A stretch of 33,269 bases of DNA from Pseudobdellovibrionaceae bacterium. Lineage in GTDB: Bacteria > Bdellovibrionota > Bdellovibrionia > Bdellovibrionales > Bdellovibrionaceae. The translations under genes and the position numbers were made by a program. How positions within the stretch are numbered: position 1 is the first letter of the stretch; every line of letters begins with the position of its first letter. The notes under the pieces were generated by a model. The model was not told where the DNA came from and did not search any database. It worked only from the letters and a program-made list of their open reading frames with translations. The stretch is taken from assembly GCA_947370945.1 (NCBI GenBank), contig CANBND010000004.1, positions 1 to 33,269 on the forward strand, written 5' to 3'. This document shows positions 24,051 through 31,928 of this stretch, one piece after another.

Positions 24051-25856
24051 ATGAATTTAATGTTTGAACCACTTCGAAAAAAACTGACGCTCCCTTTATT
24101 AAAGGCCATCCAAAACTGCGGCGTTATGTCGTCATCCGAAGAAATTTATAAATTTCTAGTAGAACCGCCGAATCCTGATATGGGTCAATTGGCGTTTGGC
24201 TGTTTTGTAGTTTCTAAAAATTTAAAAAAAGCTCCAGCTGTTGCAGCTGTTGAAATTAAAAATCAATTGGAAAAAATCGAAGGCGTCGATTCAGTCGAAG
24301 CCGCTGGGCCTTATCTAAATTTTAAATTCTCATCACAGTTTTTGGCAGAAAGTATTTTAATTCCGATTTTAAATAAAAAAACTTTTTCTGAAAATCTGGT
24401 CGTTGATGCACCGAAAACAATGATCGAATATTCGCAGCCCAACACACACAAAGAATTGCACGTAGGACACATGCGGAATTTATGTTTGGGTGATGCACTT
24501 GTTCGTTTGCTTCGTCGCAGTTACGGGAATAACCAAATCATCAGCTCGACATTTCCGGGTGATGTGGGCACGCACGTTGCTAAATGTTTGTGGTATATTA
24601 AAAATCATATTGGTCTGAATATCTTGGATCAAAAAAGAAATTCACCAGATCGTGGTGAATGGCTGGGGCAGATGTATTCTGCCGGAAATATTAAACTTGA
24701 AGATGAAGCGATTGTCCCAGAAAAATTTGAAAAGAATAAAAAAGAACTCACATTAATTTTAAAACAACTTGAATCGGCATCCGGTGAATTTTATGATTTA
24801 TGGAAAGAAACCCGCGAATGGTCAATTCAGTTGATGCAGAAAACATATGTGTGGGCCGATGTCACTTTTGATAAGTGGTATTGGGAATCTGACGTTGATG
24901 CAGATTCCGTTCGAACAATTAAGAAATATTTCGCTGAAGGTAAATTGGTCGAATCGCAAGGTGCCATTGGTCTTGATTTTGACTTTACAACAGAAACTCA
25001 AAAAGAAAAATTAGGATTTTGTTTGCTGCTAAAATCAGACGGCACAGGTTTATATGCAACCAAAGATATCGAATTAGCCCGCCGTAAATTTGAAGATTAT
25101 AAAATCGAAAAATCAATTTATGTTGTTGATCAACGTCAAGCTTTGCATTTTAAACAAGTTTTCAGAAGTTTGTTGCATTTGGGTTTTGAACAAGCCAAAG
25201 ACTGTTTTCATTTGCAGTATAATTTTGTCGAATTGCCAGATGGCGCAATGAGTTCGCGTAAAGGCAATATTGTGCCGTTGATGTTGTTGGTAGAAAAAAT
25301 GCAGAATCATGTTCGTACCGAATATTTATCGAGGTATGAATCAGAATGGTCTGCAGATGAATTAAATTCTGTGGCAGCCTGTGTGGCCAAGGGCGCCATC
25401 AAATACGGAATGTTACGCCAAGATACAAATAAGAAAATTGTTTTTGATATGAATGAATGGTTAAAGTTGGACGGCGAATCAGGCCCGTTTATTCAGTATT
25501 CATACGCCCGAATTAATTCATTAATTAAAAAAATAAATATCAGTATTGATGGTGGTGTCGATAAAAATTTCGATGGTGGTTTATTAATTCATTCCAGCGA
25601 AATTAAACTGATGCAGCATTTGATGAATTTTAATACTCAAATTTTATTATCGGCTGAAAATTACAAACCAGCGTCACTGTGTACGTATTTGTACGAGACG
25701 GCGAAAAAATTTAATTCGTTTTATCACGACTGTTCGATCAGTCAGGCTGAAACGATAGAATTAAAAAAAGCACGCTTGGCTTTAGCAATGAGCACTGGCG
25801 AAATTTTAAAACAGGGCTTATCGTTATTGGGAATTCCTGTTCCTGAAAGAATGTAA
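24051..25856 (+). CDS. argS: Arginyl-tRNA synthetase
   Basis: This 601-residue class I aminoacyl-tRNA synthetase charges tRNA-Arg. The N-terminal domain (about 1-115) is the ArgRS-specific tRNA-binding domain, with A-F-G-C-F-V and G-P-Y-L-N-F-K. The HIGH motif appears as H-V-G-H at 137-140 within H-K-E-L-H-V-G-H-M-R-N. The KMSKS-equivalent is M-S-S-R-K-G at 400-405, which keeps the family's degenerate form. The C-terminal helical anticodon-binding domain follows and ends with L-G-I-P-V-P-E-R-M. Length is typical. Another in-frame ATG at 24060 is possible, since no ribosome site separates the two. The stop overlaps the sfsA start (TAATG), so they form a two-gene unit. Confidence 0.97.
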   Translation: MNLMFEPLRKKLTLPLLKAIQNCGVMSSSEEIYKFLVEPPNPDMGQLAFGCFVVSKNLKKAPAVAAVEIKNQLEKIEGVDSVEAAGPYLNFKFSSQFLAESILIPILNKKTFSENLVVDAPKTMIEYSQPNTHKELHVGHMRNLCLGDALVRLLRRSYGNNQIISSTFPGDVGTHVAKCLWYIKNHIGLNILDQKRNSPDRGEWLGQMYSAGNIKLEDEAIVPEKFEKNKKELTLILKQLESASGEFYDLWKETREWSIQLMQKTYVWADVTFDKWYWESDVDADSVRTIKKYFAEGKLVESQGAIGLDFDFTTETQKEKLGFCLLLKSDGTGLYATKDIELARRKFEDYKIEKSIYVVDQRQALHFKQVFRSLLHLGFEQAKDCFHLQYNFVELPDGAMSSRKGNIVPLMLLVEKMQNHVRTEYLSRYESEWSADELNSVAACVAKGAIKYGMLRQDTNKKIVFDMNEWLKLDGESGPFIQYSYARINSLIKKINISIDGGVDKNFDGGLLIHSSEIKLMQHLMNFNTQILLSAENYKPASLCTYLYETAKKFNSFYHDCSISQAETIELKKARLALAMSTGEILKQGLSLLGIPVPERM

Positions 25857-26617
25857 TGAAATTTCAAAAAAAATTATTTGAGGGTCTATTATTGGATCGT
25901 TACAAAAGATTTTTTGCTGATGTTGAACACAATGGCGAAAAAATAACGATTCATGTTCCGAACACAGGCAGTTTGAAATCTGTCATCGAGAAAAAACCAA
26001 CAACACCGCAAAAATGCTGGTTCAGTTTACACGGTGATGAGTCGAAAAAATTAAAAGGCACATTAGAAGCCATTCAAACTATCGACGGCGCATGGGTCGG
26101 CGTGAATACATCCAACCCCAATCGAATTGTTACAGAAGCTGCAAATAAATCCATTGATTCGGGCAAACCATTTTTACCGCACTGGCAGGGTTTTGGTTTT
26201 TACAAACCAGAATATAAAATTAATAAAGAATCCAGACTGGATGGTGCATTTTTAAAATTAGAATCAGATTTAGAAAATCCGAAATCAAAAAAACATTTTA
26301 TTGAAATCAAAAACACAACTTTTCAATCAGATGTTTCAGGTGATTCTCATGCACAATTTCCAGATGCAGTGACCGAACGTGGTCAAAAGCACTTAACTGA
26401 AATGATGAAATTAATTGATGAAGGTCATACGTGTGAATTAATTTTTGCAGTTCAAAGAAATGACGTAAAATACTTTTCTGCAGCGGAACAGTTCGATCCA
26501 GCGTACGCAAAGCTTTTGGTGAAGGCTGAAAAAATGGGAATGATTATTTCGCCTTTGATTTGTGAAATCACAAGAGATCATGTTGTTTTAACGAATCAGC
26601 TTTTGAAGTTAAAATAA
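25856..26617 (+). CDS. sfsA: SfsA family protein
   Basis: A 253-residue cytoplasmic protein of the SfsA family ("sugar fermentation stimulation protein"), whose fold has an OB-like N-terminal part and a PD-(D/E)XK nuclease-like C-terminal part. Visible motifs are R-Y-K-R-F-F-A-D-V-E and H-V-P-N-T-G-S-L near the N-terminus, then H-F-I-E-I-K-N-T-T-F and F-P-D-A-V-T-E-R-G-Q-K-H-L in the C-terminal half. The I-E-I-K and preceding Asp fit the nuclease-like active site. Some family positions differ (K-C-W-F-S-L-H where R-K-x-x is usual), so it is a divergent member. It starts within the argS stop. The 3' end overlaps the convergent ABC1 gene by nine bases. Confidence 0.9.
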   Translation: MKFQKKLFEGLLLDRYKRFFADVEHNGEKITIHVPNTGSLKSVIEKKPTTPQKCWFSLHGDESKKLKGTLEAIQTIDGAWVGVNTSNPNRIVTEAANKSIDSGKPFLPHWQGFGFYKPEYKINKESRLDGAFLKLESDLENPKSKKHFIEIKNTTFQSDVSGDSHAQFPDAVTERGQKHLTEMMKLIDEGHTCELIFAVQRNDVKYFSAAEQFDPAYAKLLVKAEKMGMIISPLICEITRDHVVLTNQLLKLK

Positions 26618-28573
26618 GCTTTTACAAGACATTTGTTTTGTTTGCGGTACAGAATCTTTGATCATTTTCAACAAATCTGGATAATCTTTCAATTTCAAAT
26701 TTTTTTCTTTCAGTAACAGATCTGTCATATATATTTTATTTTTAAGTGCTATTTTTTGAACAATTTGATCAAATGTCAGAGAACTTTTTGCATCTGATAG
26801 TAAAATTTCAATGGCTGTTATGCCACGATTTAATTTTAAAAATTCATAGTTTAAGTCTTGGCCTTGATCCAGCGACCAAGCAATCCATTCAGACAAAGAT
26901 TGTTCTTTGATTTCGTTTCTTTGAATTTGTAAACATCGTTCAACAACCAGTTTTCGAAAAGCTGCAGTTTCTTTTTGATTTTTTGATAACAGAGTTAAGT
27001 GTTTTAAAATAAGTTCAGTATGATTTGTTTTAATACCAAGACCCAGCAGCAGCGCACTTTTTTGCTGGTCGGCAGTCAGTTGGCCCGTCATACCGAAATC
27101 CAGTAAATTGACTTTGATTTCAGGGTCAGTGATTTGCATCATCATGTTGCCCTGATGTAAGTCAGCGTGAAAAAAACCGCCTTTAAAAAACACTTCCGTT
27201 AACCAAAGCTCAGCCGTTTTTTCAGCGATGATTGTATACAGATCAGGGTAAATTTCTTTGTATTGAACAAGTTCTTTGTAAGGTTTTTGTCCAAAAACTA
27301 ATTCTTGGGCCATCAATTTTTTATTTTTTCCCAGAGAAAATGTTTTCGGAACACTGAACTGCAGTTCATTTTTTTGTTCGTTGAAACGAATAACTTCTGA
27401 TTTTGAATATATTTTTTGTGCTTTGTTTTGATCTTTGATTGTGCGCACTAAATCGAGCTCTTCGGTGACTGAATTGTTCAGATCATCAATCAGGTCAGCA
27501 AGTGAGGGCAAATTTAAATTTTTAAGTTCAGGATCATTATCGATTTCTTTCGCTATGGTCTTTAAAATTTGGTAATCCATTTCGACCATTTTTTCGATAT
27601 TAGGTTTTAAAAATCGAATGACTAAACTTTGGCGTTCACCATTTTCATCTGTCATTTGCACACGATGTGTCTGTGCCATAGTACCAACGCCAACTGGTTT
27701 TTTTTCAAAGTAATCAAAGTCAGACACTTTTAAACCTTCGCTTTCGATCAGTGATTTGACTTTACGCCATGGGACGGGGCTGACTTGGCTTTCAAGCTTT
27801 TGAAATACATCTTGAAAATCTTTCGGAATATTTGCACTGCGCCCCATGATTTGAATTAATTTTTGAATTTGCGGCCCTGAATTTTGAATCATGACTAAAA
27901 AGAAATCCATGTGATTGGCATCAATTGGCAATTTTGATAATTGGTAAACAATTTCAATTTTTTGAGACTCTGGCAAATTTAAAAAATAAGCTTTTAAAAG
28001 TTTTCCGATGACAAGAGCCTGCGGGTTTTCCGTGGCATTCATTTTTGAAACAAATTCGGCAGATTTATTTTCAATATACGTCGTTACAAAGTCTTTCAGC
28101 TCTTGGTTGGAGCTGCGGTTTTGCAAAGCTAAGTCAAAACCAGCAAGACCTATAATCAGGCTTGAGTTGCGCAGAGTTTCTGTGCGTTTATTTATATAGT
28201 TATCAATTCTTTTTTGCAAAGTAGGGATGTCACTGTAGTATTCGACGGATTTTATTTCAGCTAGTAAATCATCATTATTTAATTCAGACAGATTATAATT
28301 TGAAAAAAGATCCTCATTCTGCATGGATTCAACAAGTTCTTTGTGCGAGTTAATTTTAATTTTCTTCTGTGTTTTATGTTCTGATCTTTTGAGTCTTAAA
28401 TAAATATTTTTTACCAGTTCGATTTGTTCGGCAGGGTCTGCTTGGATTGATTTTAAAGCCAATGCAATGATCGATTTTTCAGACGAATTCAAATAAAACT
28501 GCGTCTGCGCACCAGCAAAACTGGTCGACACGGTGATCAGTACATAAAATATTTTTAACAAATGACGTCCCAT
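26609..28573 (-). CDS. ABC1/UbiB-fold atypical kinase with N-terminal signal peptide
   Basis: A 654-residue protein. The N-terminus is a signal peptide (M-G-R-H-L-L-K-I-F-Y-V-L-I-T-V-S-T-S-F-A-G-A-Q). A helical region of about 220 residues follows, then an ABC1 (AarF/UbiB/COQ8) kinase-like domain at about 240-560. The K-x-G-Q region reads K-L-I-Q-I-M-G-R, the Ala-rich loop reads G-V-G-T-M-A-Q, and the usual VAIK lysine is Arg320 in L-V-I-R-F-L-K-P. The catalytic loop F-H-A-D-L-H-Q-G-N (Asp471) and metal-binding D-F-G (Asp492) are intact. AGGG before the ATG supports this start, so the signal peptide is real coding sequence. In UbiB/COQ8 the domain serves quinone lipid metabolism in the cytoplasm or matrix; an exported one would be unusual. 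Whether it still binds nucleotide is unknown. Confidence 0.85.
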   Translation of the reverse strand: MGRHLLKIFYVLITVSTSFAGAQTQFYLNSSEKSIIALALKSIQADPAEQIELVKNIYLRLKRSEHKTQKKIKINSHKELVESMQNEDLFSNYNLSELNNDDLLAEIKSVEYYSDIPTLQKRIDNYINKRTETLRNSSLIIGLAGFDLALQNRSSNQELKDFVTTYIENKSAEFVSKMNATENPQALVIGKLLKAYFLNLPESQKIEIVYQLSKLPIDANHMDFFLVMIQNSGPQIQKLIQIMGRSANIPKDFQDVFQKLESQVSPVPWRKVKSLIESEGLKVSDFDYFEKKPVGVGTMAQTHRVQMTDENGERQSLVIRFLKPNIEKMVEMDYQILKTIAKEIDNDPELKNLNLPSLADLIDDLNNSVTEELDLVRTIKDQNKAQKIYSKSEVIRFNEQKNELQFSVPKTFSLGKNKKLMAQELVFGQKPYKELVQYKEIYPDLYTIIAEKTAELWLTEVFFKGGFFHADLHQGNMMMQITDPEIKVNLLDFGMTGQLTADQQKSALLLGLGIKTNHTELILKHLTLLSKNQKETAAFRKLVVERCLQIQRNEIKEQSLSEWIAWSLDQGQDLNYEFLKLNRGITAIEILLSDAKSSLTFDQIVQKIALKNKIYMTDLLLKEKNLKLKDYPDLLKMIKDSVPQTKQMSCKSLF

Positions 28574-28651
28574 ATTTTTCCCTACAACATCACCATGCTG
28601 CTATTTTAAAGCCACATGGTTGTTGATTAGAATCGATATGAGAGCGTTAGG

Positions 28652-28670
28652 CTGTAAAACTGTTTTACAG
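28652..28670. promoter_or_regulatory. 19-bp perfect palindrome CTGTAAAAC-T-GTTTTACAG
   Basis: Nine-base arms around a single T, between the end of the DsbA-like gene and the start of the ABC1 gene (both minus strand). No T run follows, which argues against a terminator. It lies about 80-100 bases before the ABC1 ATG, where an operator could sit. It does not match the TTAC-N3-GTAA LexA box reported for Bdellovibrio, since the half-sites are in the opposite order. Confidence 0.42.
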
Positions 28671-28685
28671 AGAGACAGTTTGTGA

Positions 28686-29471
28686 TTATTTAATTGCTGC
28701 TAAATGCTGATCGATAATTTTTTTGAATGCATCAATTGGGTAAGCGCCACGTAAAGAAACACCGTTGATCACGAAACCTGGAGTTCCACTCATATTAAAG
28801 CCCTTGGCTTCTTCCATGTCGGCAGCGATACGTTTTGCGATGCTTTCGTCTTTTAATGCAGCATCAATTTTCTTTTGATCAGCGCCAACTTTTTTAGCGA
28901 CTTCTTTAAACCAAGCTTCGCCTTTTTCTTTTAACATGTTTTGGTTTTCGAAAACCATGTCGTGAAACTTTTCAGCTTTTTTGTGATCTTGCTGAGCGAT
29001 GGCTTCGAAATATTTCGCAGCTGGCATTGCCATAGGATGAAAATCAAGAGGTAAATGTTTAAAGATCACGCGAACTTTTTCGCCGTAAGCTTTTTTGACC
29101 TCTTGAACTGTTTGGTAACCCTTAGAGCAATACGGACATTGAAAATCAGAAAATTCAACAATTGTAATCGGAGCAGATTTATTTCCGAAAATAACACGCG
29201 ATTCGTCGATCGCTGGTTTTAATGGGTTTTTAAATTCTTCTTCGCGTGCTTTTTTTTCTTCGTCTTGAGCTTTTTCAGCAGAAACTTTTTGAGCGTCTTG
29301 CTGAGCCTTCATGACAACTTCGATAAATTTGTCTGGTGCTTTTTCGATAGCTGCGAAAACAATTGAAGGATCTTTTTCGATGGCTTCTTTAAGTTGTTTT
29401 GCTGATGGAGCACATGCTGAAAATGCAAGTGCGATTGTAGCGATAGTTGCTAAGACTGAATATTTTTTCAC
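28686..29471 (-). CDS. DsbA-family thioredoxin-fold lipoprotein
   Basis: A 261-residue envelope protein. The N-terminal K-K-Y-S-V-L-A-T-I-A-T-I-A-L-A-F-S-A-C is a lipoprotein signal with Cys19 as the likely lipid site. A helical, charged region (about 20-85, with repeated A-x-x-x-K patterns) may mediate dimer formation. The thioredoxin-like domain has C-P-Y-C (Cys112, Cys115) after F-S-D-F-Q and a cis-Pro loop G-T-P-G-F-V-I-N-G near 227-235. The frame is open to 29507, but GGAGG lies six bases before the GTG at 29471, and this start places the signal correctly. It should oxidise or isomerise disulfides of exported proteins; the partner DsbB or DsbD is not seen. Bacteria of this kind often have several such paralogues. 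Confidence 0.9.
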   Translation of the reverse strand: MKKYSVLATIATIALAFSACAPSAKQLKEAIEKDPSIVFAAIEKAPDKFIEVVMKAQQDAQKVSAEKAQDEEKKAREEEFKNPLKPAIDESRVIFGNKSAPITIVEFSDFQCPYCSKGYQTVQEVKKAYGEKVRVIFKHLPLDFHPMAMPAAKYFEAIAQQDHKKAEKFHDMVFENQNMLKEKGEAWFKEVAKKVGADQKKIDAALKDESIAKRIAADMEEAKGFNMSGTPGFVINGVSLRGAYPIDAFKKIIDQHLAAIK

Positions 29472-29654
29472 TGAATCCTCCGTTTGATTCTGTTTTGTTT
29501 TTTTCATTAAATTGAAAGCTCTGATAGTGTGACAAATTGAAAATCAAACGTCATTCATTTTTTATGAAGGGTACCTTTTGTATTGACCACGACCGAGGTC
29601 CAGTCATCAAACCCTAGACTGCACGAAGTCGTAAAAAACAGATATATTAGTGTT

Positions 29655-30308
29655 ATGAAAAAACTGATTTTATTTTTAAGTATGGTGTCAATTTTAACCG
29701 CTTGCGAAACATCAAACGTTCATTCAACAGAACATTCAGCACCACCAAGGGCTGACAAAGTTTTCGAGCCCATCGAGATGAAATTAACTTATAAAAATTT
29801 AAAATTAAACGATTTGGATCAAATGATGGATCTGATGTACGAAAAAATTAACGAATATAAGAAAACTGATCAAGTACAAAAATTAAAAGAAGGCGCACAG
29901 ATTGCTTATTCGCGTCCGGATGAAGATCGTACTTTGGACAAAGTCATTTCATTGGTTAAAAACCCACTGGAAGACAACGGCGAATGGGAAAATACCGTCG
30001 AAGCGATGGTTCAGCAAAATATTGTCAGAGTAAATGATGAAAAAGGCGATCCAATTATTCAGGTGACGGCTGGTGTTGTCTTAGAAAACTTAATTTCTGA
30101 TTTTAAACCTTTATTCATCAAGCAATACAAATCCGGTGGTTTTGAAACAGAGATGATCGAAAAAATCGCTGACAGTAATGCTGCTTATTCAAAGTTAGCA
30201 AAAGCTGAACGTAAATTAAATTTAATGCGTATGAACAGCAGTCCTAGTGAAATTGCGAACCGTTTGATTGAACAAAAAAATTCTGTTTTAAGTGCAGAAA
30301 AAAAATAA
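29655..30308 (+). CDS. Unknown lipoprotein
   Basis: A 217-residue protein that I do not recognise. The lipoprotein signal is clear: M-K-K-L-I-L-F-L-S-M-V-S-I-L-T-A-C with Cys17. The mature part is hydrophilic and largely helical (L-K-L-N-D-L-D-Q-M-M-D-L-M-Y-E-K-I-N, then a Lys/Glu-rich stretch), without any enzyme motif. The frame is open from 29583, but the ATG at 29655 gives the signal peptide. TATATT at 29643-29648 lies seven bases upstream, so the message may have almost no leader, and no ribosome site is seen. Its stop abuts the stop of the convergent msrQ gene with no gap between. Confidence 0.75.
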   Translation: MKKLILFLSMVSILTACETSNVHSTEHSAPPRADKVFEPIEMKLTYKNLKLNDLDQMMDLMYEKINEYKKTDQVQKLKEGAQIAYSRPDEDRTLDKVISLVKNPLEDNGEWENTVEAMVQQNIVRVNDEKGDPIIQVTAGVVLENLISDFKPLFIKQYKSGGFETEMIEKIADSNAAYSKLAKAERKLNLMRMNSSPSEIANRLIEQKNSVLSAEKK

Positions 30309-30899
30309 TTACGAAATTTTACGAGATTTGAAAAATCTGTAAGCCTGAATTAATCCAATAAAACCCGCCAGTAAACTGTATTTGATCAGATCTGTTTTTT
30401 CGATTTTTAAAACATGAATTGATGCCAAAATAAAACCTAAATAAACAGATCTGTGCAGCCATTTCCATTTTTTAACAGTTAATTTTTTCACTGAAAAATC
30501 GTTTGAGGTTAGGGCTAATATTAAAAATAAAATCCACGCGGAAAAACCTAATATCAGATACAATTTGGTGTAAATTTGTTCGACGGCTTTAAATTCAAAG
30601 CTTTCCATCGCAAAATATAAAGTTAAATGTAAAATAAGATAAAAAAATGTAATCACACCCAAAAATCTGCGATTTAAATATAAAAATCGAAGTACGCTGG
30701 GCATTTTTATTTTTAATGCGATCAGCACACCAATGATCAGATTTGCCATCAGAAAATAATACGACATTTCACCTGTTTTATGGTTCAAAGACTTTGCAGG
30801 GTCAGCGCCGAGGTCAGTTAAAAATACACGATAAATCCAATACCAAAATGGGATTGTCAGACAGGCTTTGAATAAATAATTTTGATATTTCTGATTCAT
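30309..30899 (-). CDS. msrQ: MsrQ, heme membrane subunit of periplasmic methionine sulfoxide reductase
   Basis: A 196-residue inner-membrane b-type heme protein of the YedZ/ferric-reductase-like family that passes quinol electrons to MsrP. Five to six hydrophobic segments are visible. Candidate heme ligands are His91 (L-I-L-H-L-T-L-Y) and His149/His162 (W-L-H-R-S-V-Y-L-G-F-I-L-A-S-I-H), and the N-terminal loop has A-K-x-L-N-H-K-T-G-E, the family's pattern. Length is normal. It follows msrP by 24 bases in the same direction, the common msrP-msrQ order. The stop touches that of the convergent lipoprotein gene, leaving no room for a terminator. Confidence 0.93.
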   Translation of the reverse strand: MNQKYQNYLFKACLTIPFWYWIYRVFLTDLGADPAKSLNHKTGEMSYYFLMANLIIGVLIALKIKMPSVLRFLYLNRRFLGVITFFYLILHLTLYFAMESFEFKAVEQIYTKLYLILGFSAWILFLILALTSNDFSVKKLTVKKWKWLHRSVYLGFILASIHVLKIEKTDLIKYSLLAGFIGLIQAYRFFKSRKIS

Positions 30900-30923
30900 A
30901 GTTTATTTTTACATCCTGTGGGA

Positions 30924-31850
30924 TTAGATATTTTTCTTTAAATCTAAATTTTTATAAAGTGCTGCAACTTCTTTTTCATAGCCATTAAATAATAACGTGG
31001 GCTTTCGTTTGGGTAGAAAACTTTTATCTAATATTTTTTCGCTGGCTTGGCTCCAACGGGGATGAGCGACTTCGGGATTTACATTTGCATAAAATCCGTA
31101 TTCATCAGGAGCTAGTTGATTCCACAAAGTTTTTGGTTGTGATTTTGTGAATTCAATTTTTGTAATTGATTTGATGCTTTTAAATCCGTATTTCCACGGC
31201 ACAACTAATCTGAGTGGCGCACCATTTTGTCGAGGCAAATCTTTGCCGTACATGCCAGTTGCAATCAAAGTTAGTTCGTTTTTTGCTTCGGGCAAAGTTA
31301 GACCTTCAGTGTAAGGCCACGGGTATTGCGGCAGGCTTTTGATGTTTGTGAAAACTTTGGCGTCAGACATACTTTGAAATTGAACGTGAGTGGCGTCTTT
31401 GGTGGGTTTTAATTTTTCGATCAGCTTTGCCAATGAAAATCCTGTCCATGGTACAACCATTGACCAGCCTTCGACACATCTGAATCTGTATACGCGTTCT
31501 TCGACTCCGCCGGCCATTTCGATCAATTCATTCACCGAAAAACTTTTTTTATTTTCAACTAGACCTGAAATTTCAATGCGCCAAGATTTTGCATCCAGAC
31601 TCCATTTTTCAGCTTTGGGTTTGACGCCGTCTTTTTCCAGACTGAATTCGTAAAAATTATTGTACGAAGTGGCTACGTCTTCTTTCGTCAGATTTAAATC
31701 TTTGGGCAGGGTATAGATCGAACTTTTTTTCGCATCACCAGCAAAAATAGTTTTCGGTAACAGCATCAACATTCCGAATGTGATTCCGTATTTCATAAAG
31801 ACGCGACGATTTTGAAAATAAAATTCTGGTGTAATTTGTGGTTTTGTCAT
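30924..31850 (-). CDS. msrP: MsrP, molybdopterin periplasmic methionine sulfoxide reductase
   Basis: A 308-residue molybdenum enzyme (YedY) that repairs oxidised methionine in envelope proteins. The N-terminus has a Tat-type signal (N-R-R-V-F-M-K-Y-G then a hydrophobic run ending T-I-F-A-G), consistent with export of a folded cofactor protein. The molybdenum-ligating cysteine is Cys125 in F-R-C-V-E-G-W-S-M-V-V-P-W-T-G-F. Other family markers are D-L-P-R-Q-N-G-A-P-L-R-L-V-V-P-W-K-Y-G-F-K-S-I-K and Y-G-F-Y-A-N-V-N-P. Length matches the family. It is co-transcribed with msrQ and lies 78 bases after hipA on the same strand. Confidence 0.95.
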   Translation of the reverse strand: MTKPQITPEFYFQNRRVFMKYGITFGMLMLLPKTIFAGDAKKSSIYTLPKDLNLTKEDVATSYNNFYEFSLEKDGVKPKAEKWSLDAKSWRIEISGLVENKKSFSVNELIEMAGGVEERVYRFRCVEGWSMVVPWTGFSLAKLIEKLKPTKDATHVQFQSMSDAKVFTNIKSLPQYPWPYTEGLTLPEAKNELTLIATGMYGKDLPRQNGAPLRLVVPWKYGFKSIKSITKIEFTKSQPKTLWNQLAPDEYGFYANVNPEVAHPRWSQASEKILDKSFLPKRKPTLLFNGYEKEVAALYKNLDLKKNI

Positions 31851-31928
31851 GACAATAGTCTTGGTGAGATACGATTTAAGGTCAATATCGTTTTTTCAAA
31901 CAAGAAGCGTTATCTATTGTTCATAAAA

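Noticed and set aside
28652-28670. LexA box
   Set aside because: The Bdellovibrio LexA site as I know it is TTAC-N3-GTAA; here GTAA precedes TTAC, so the order is reversed.
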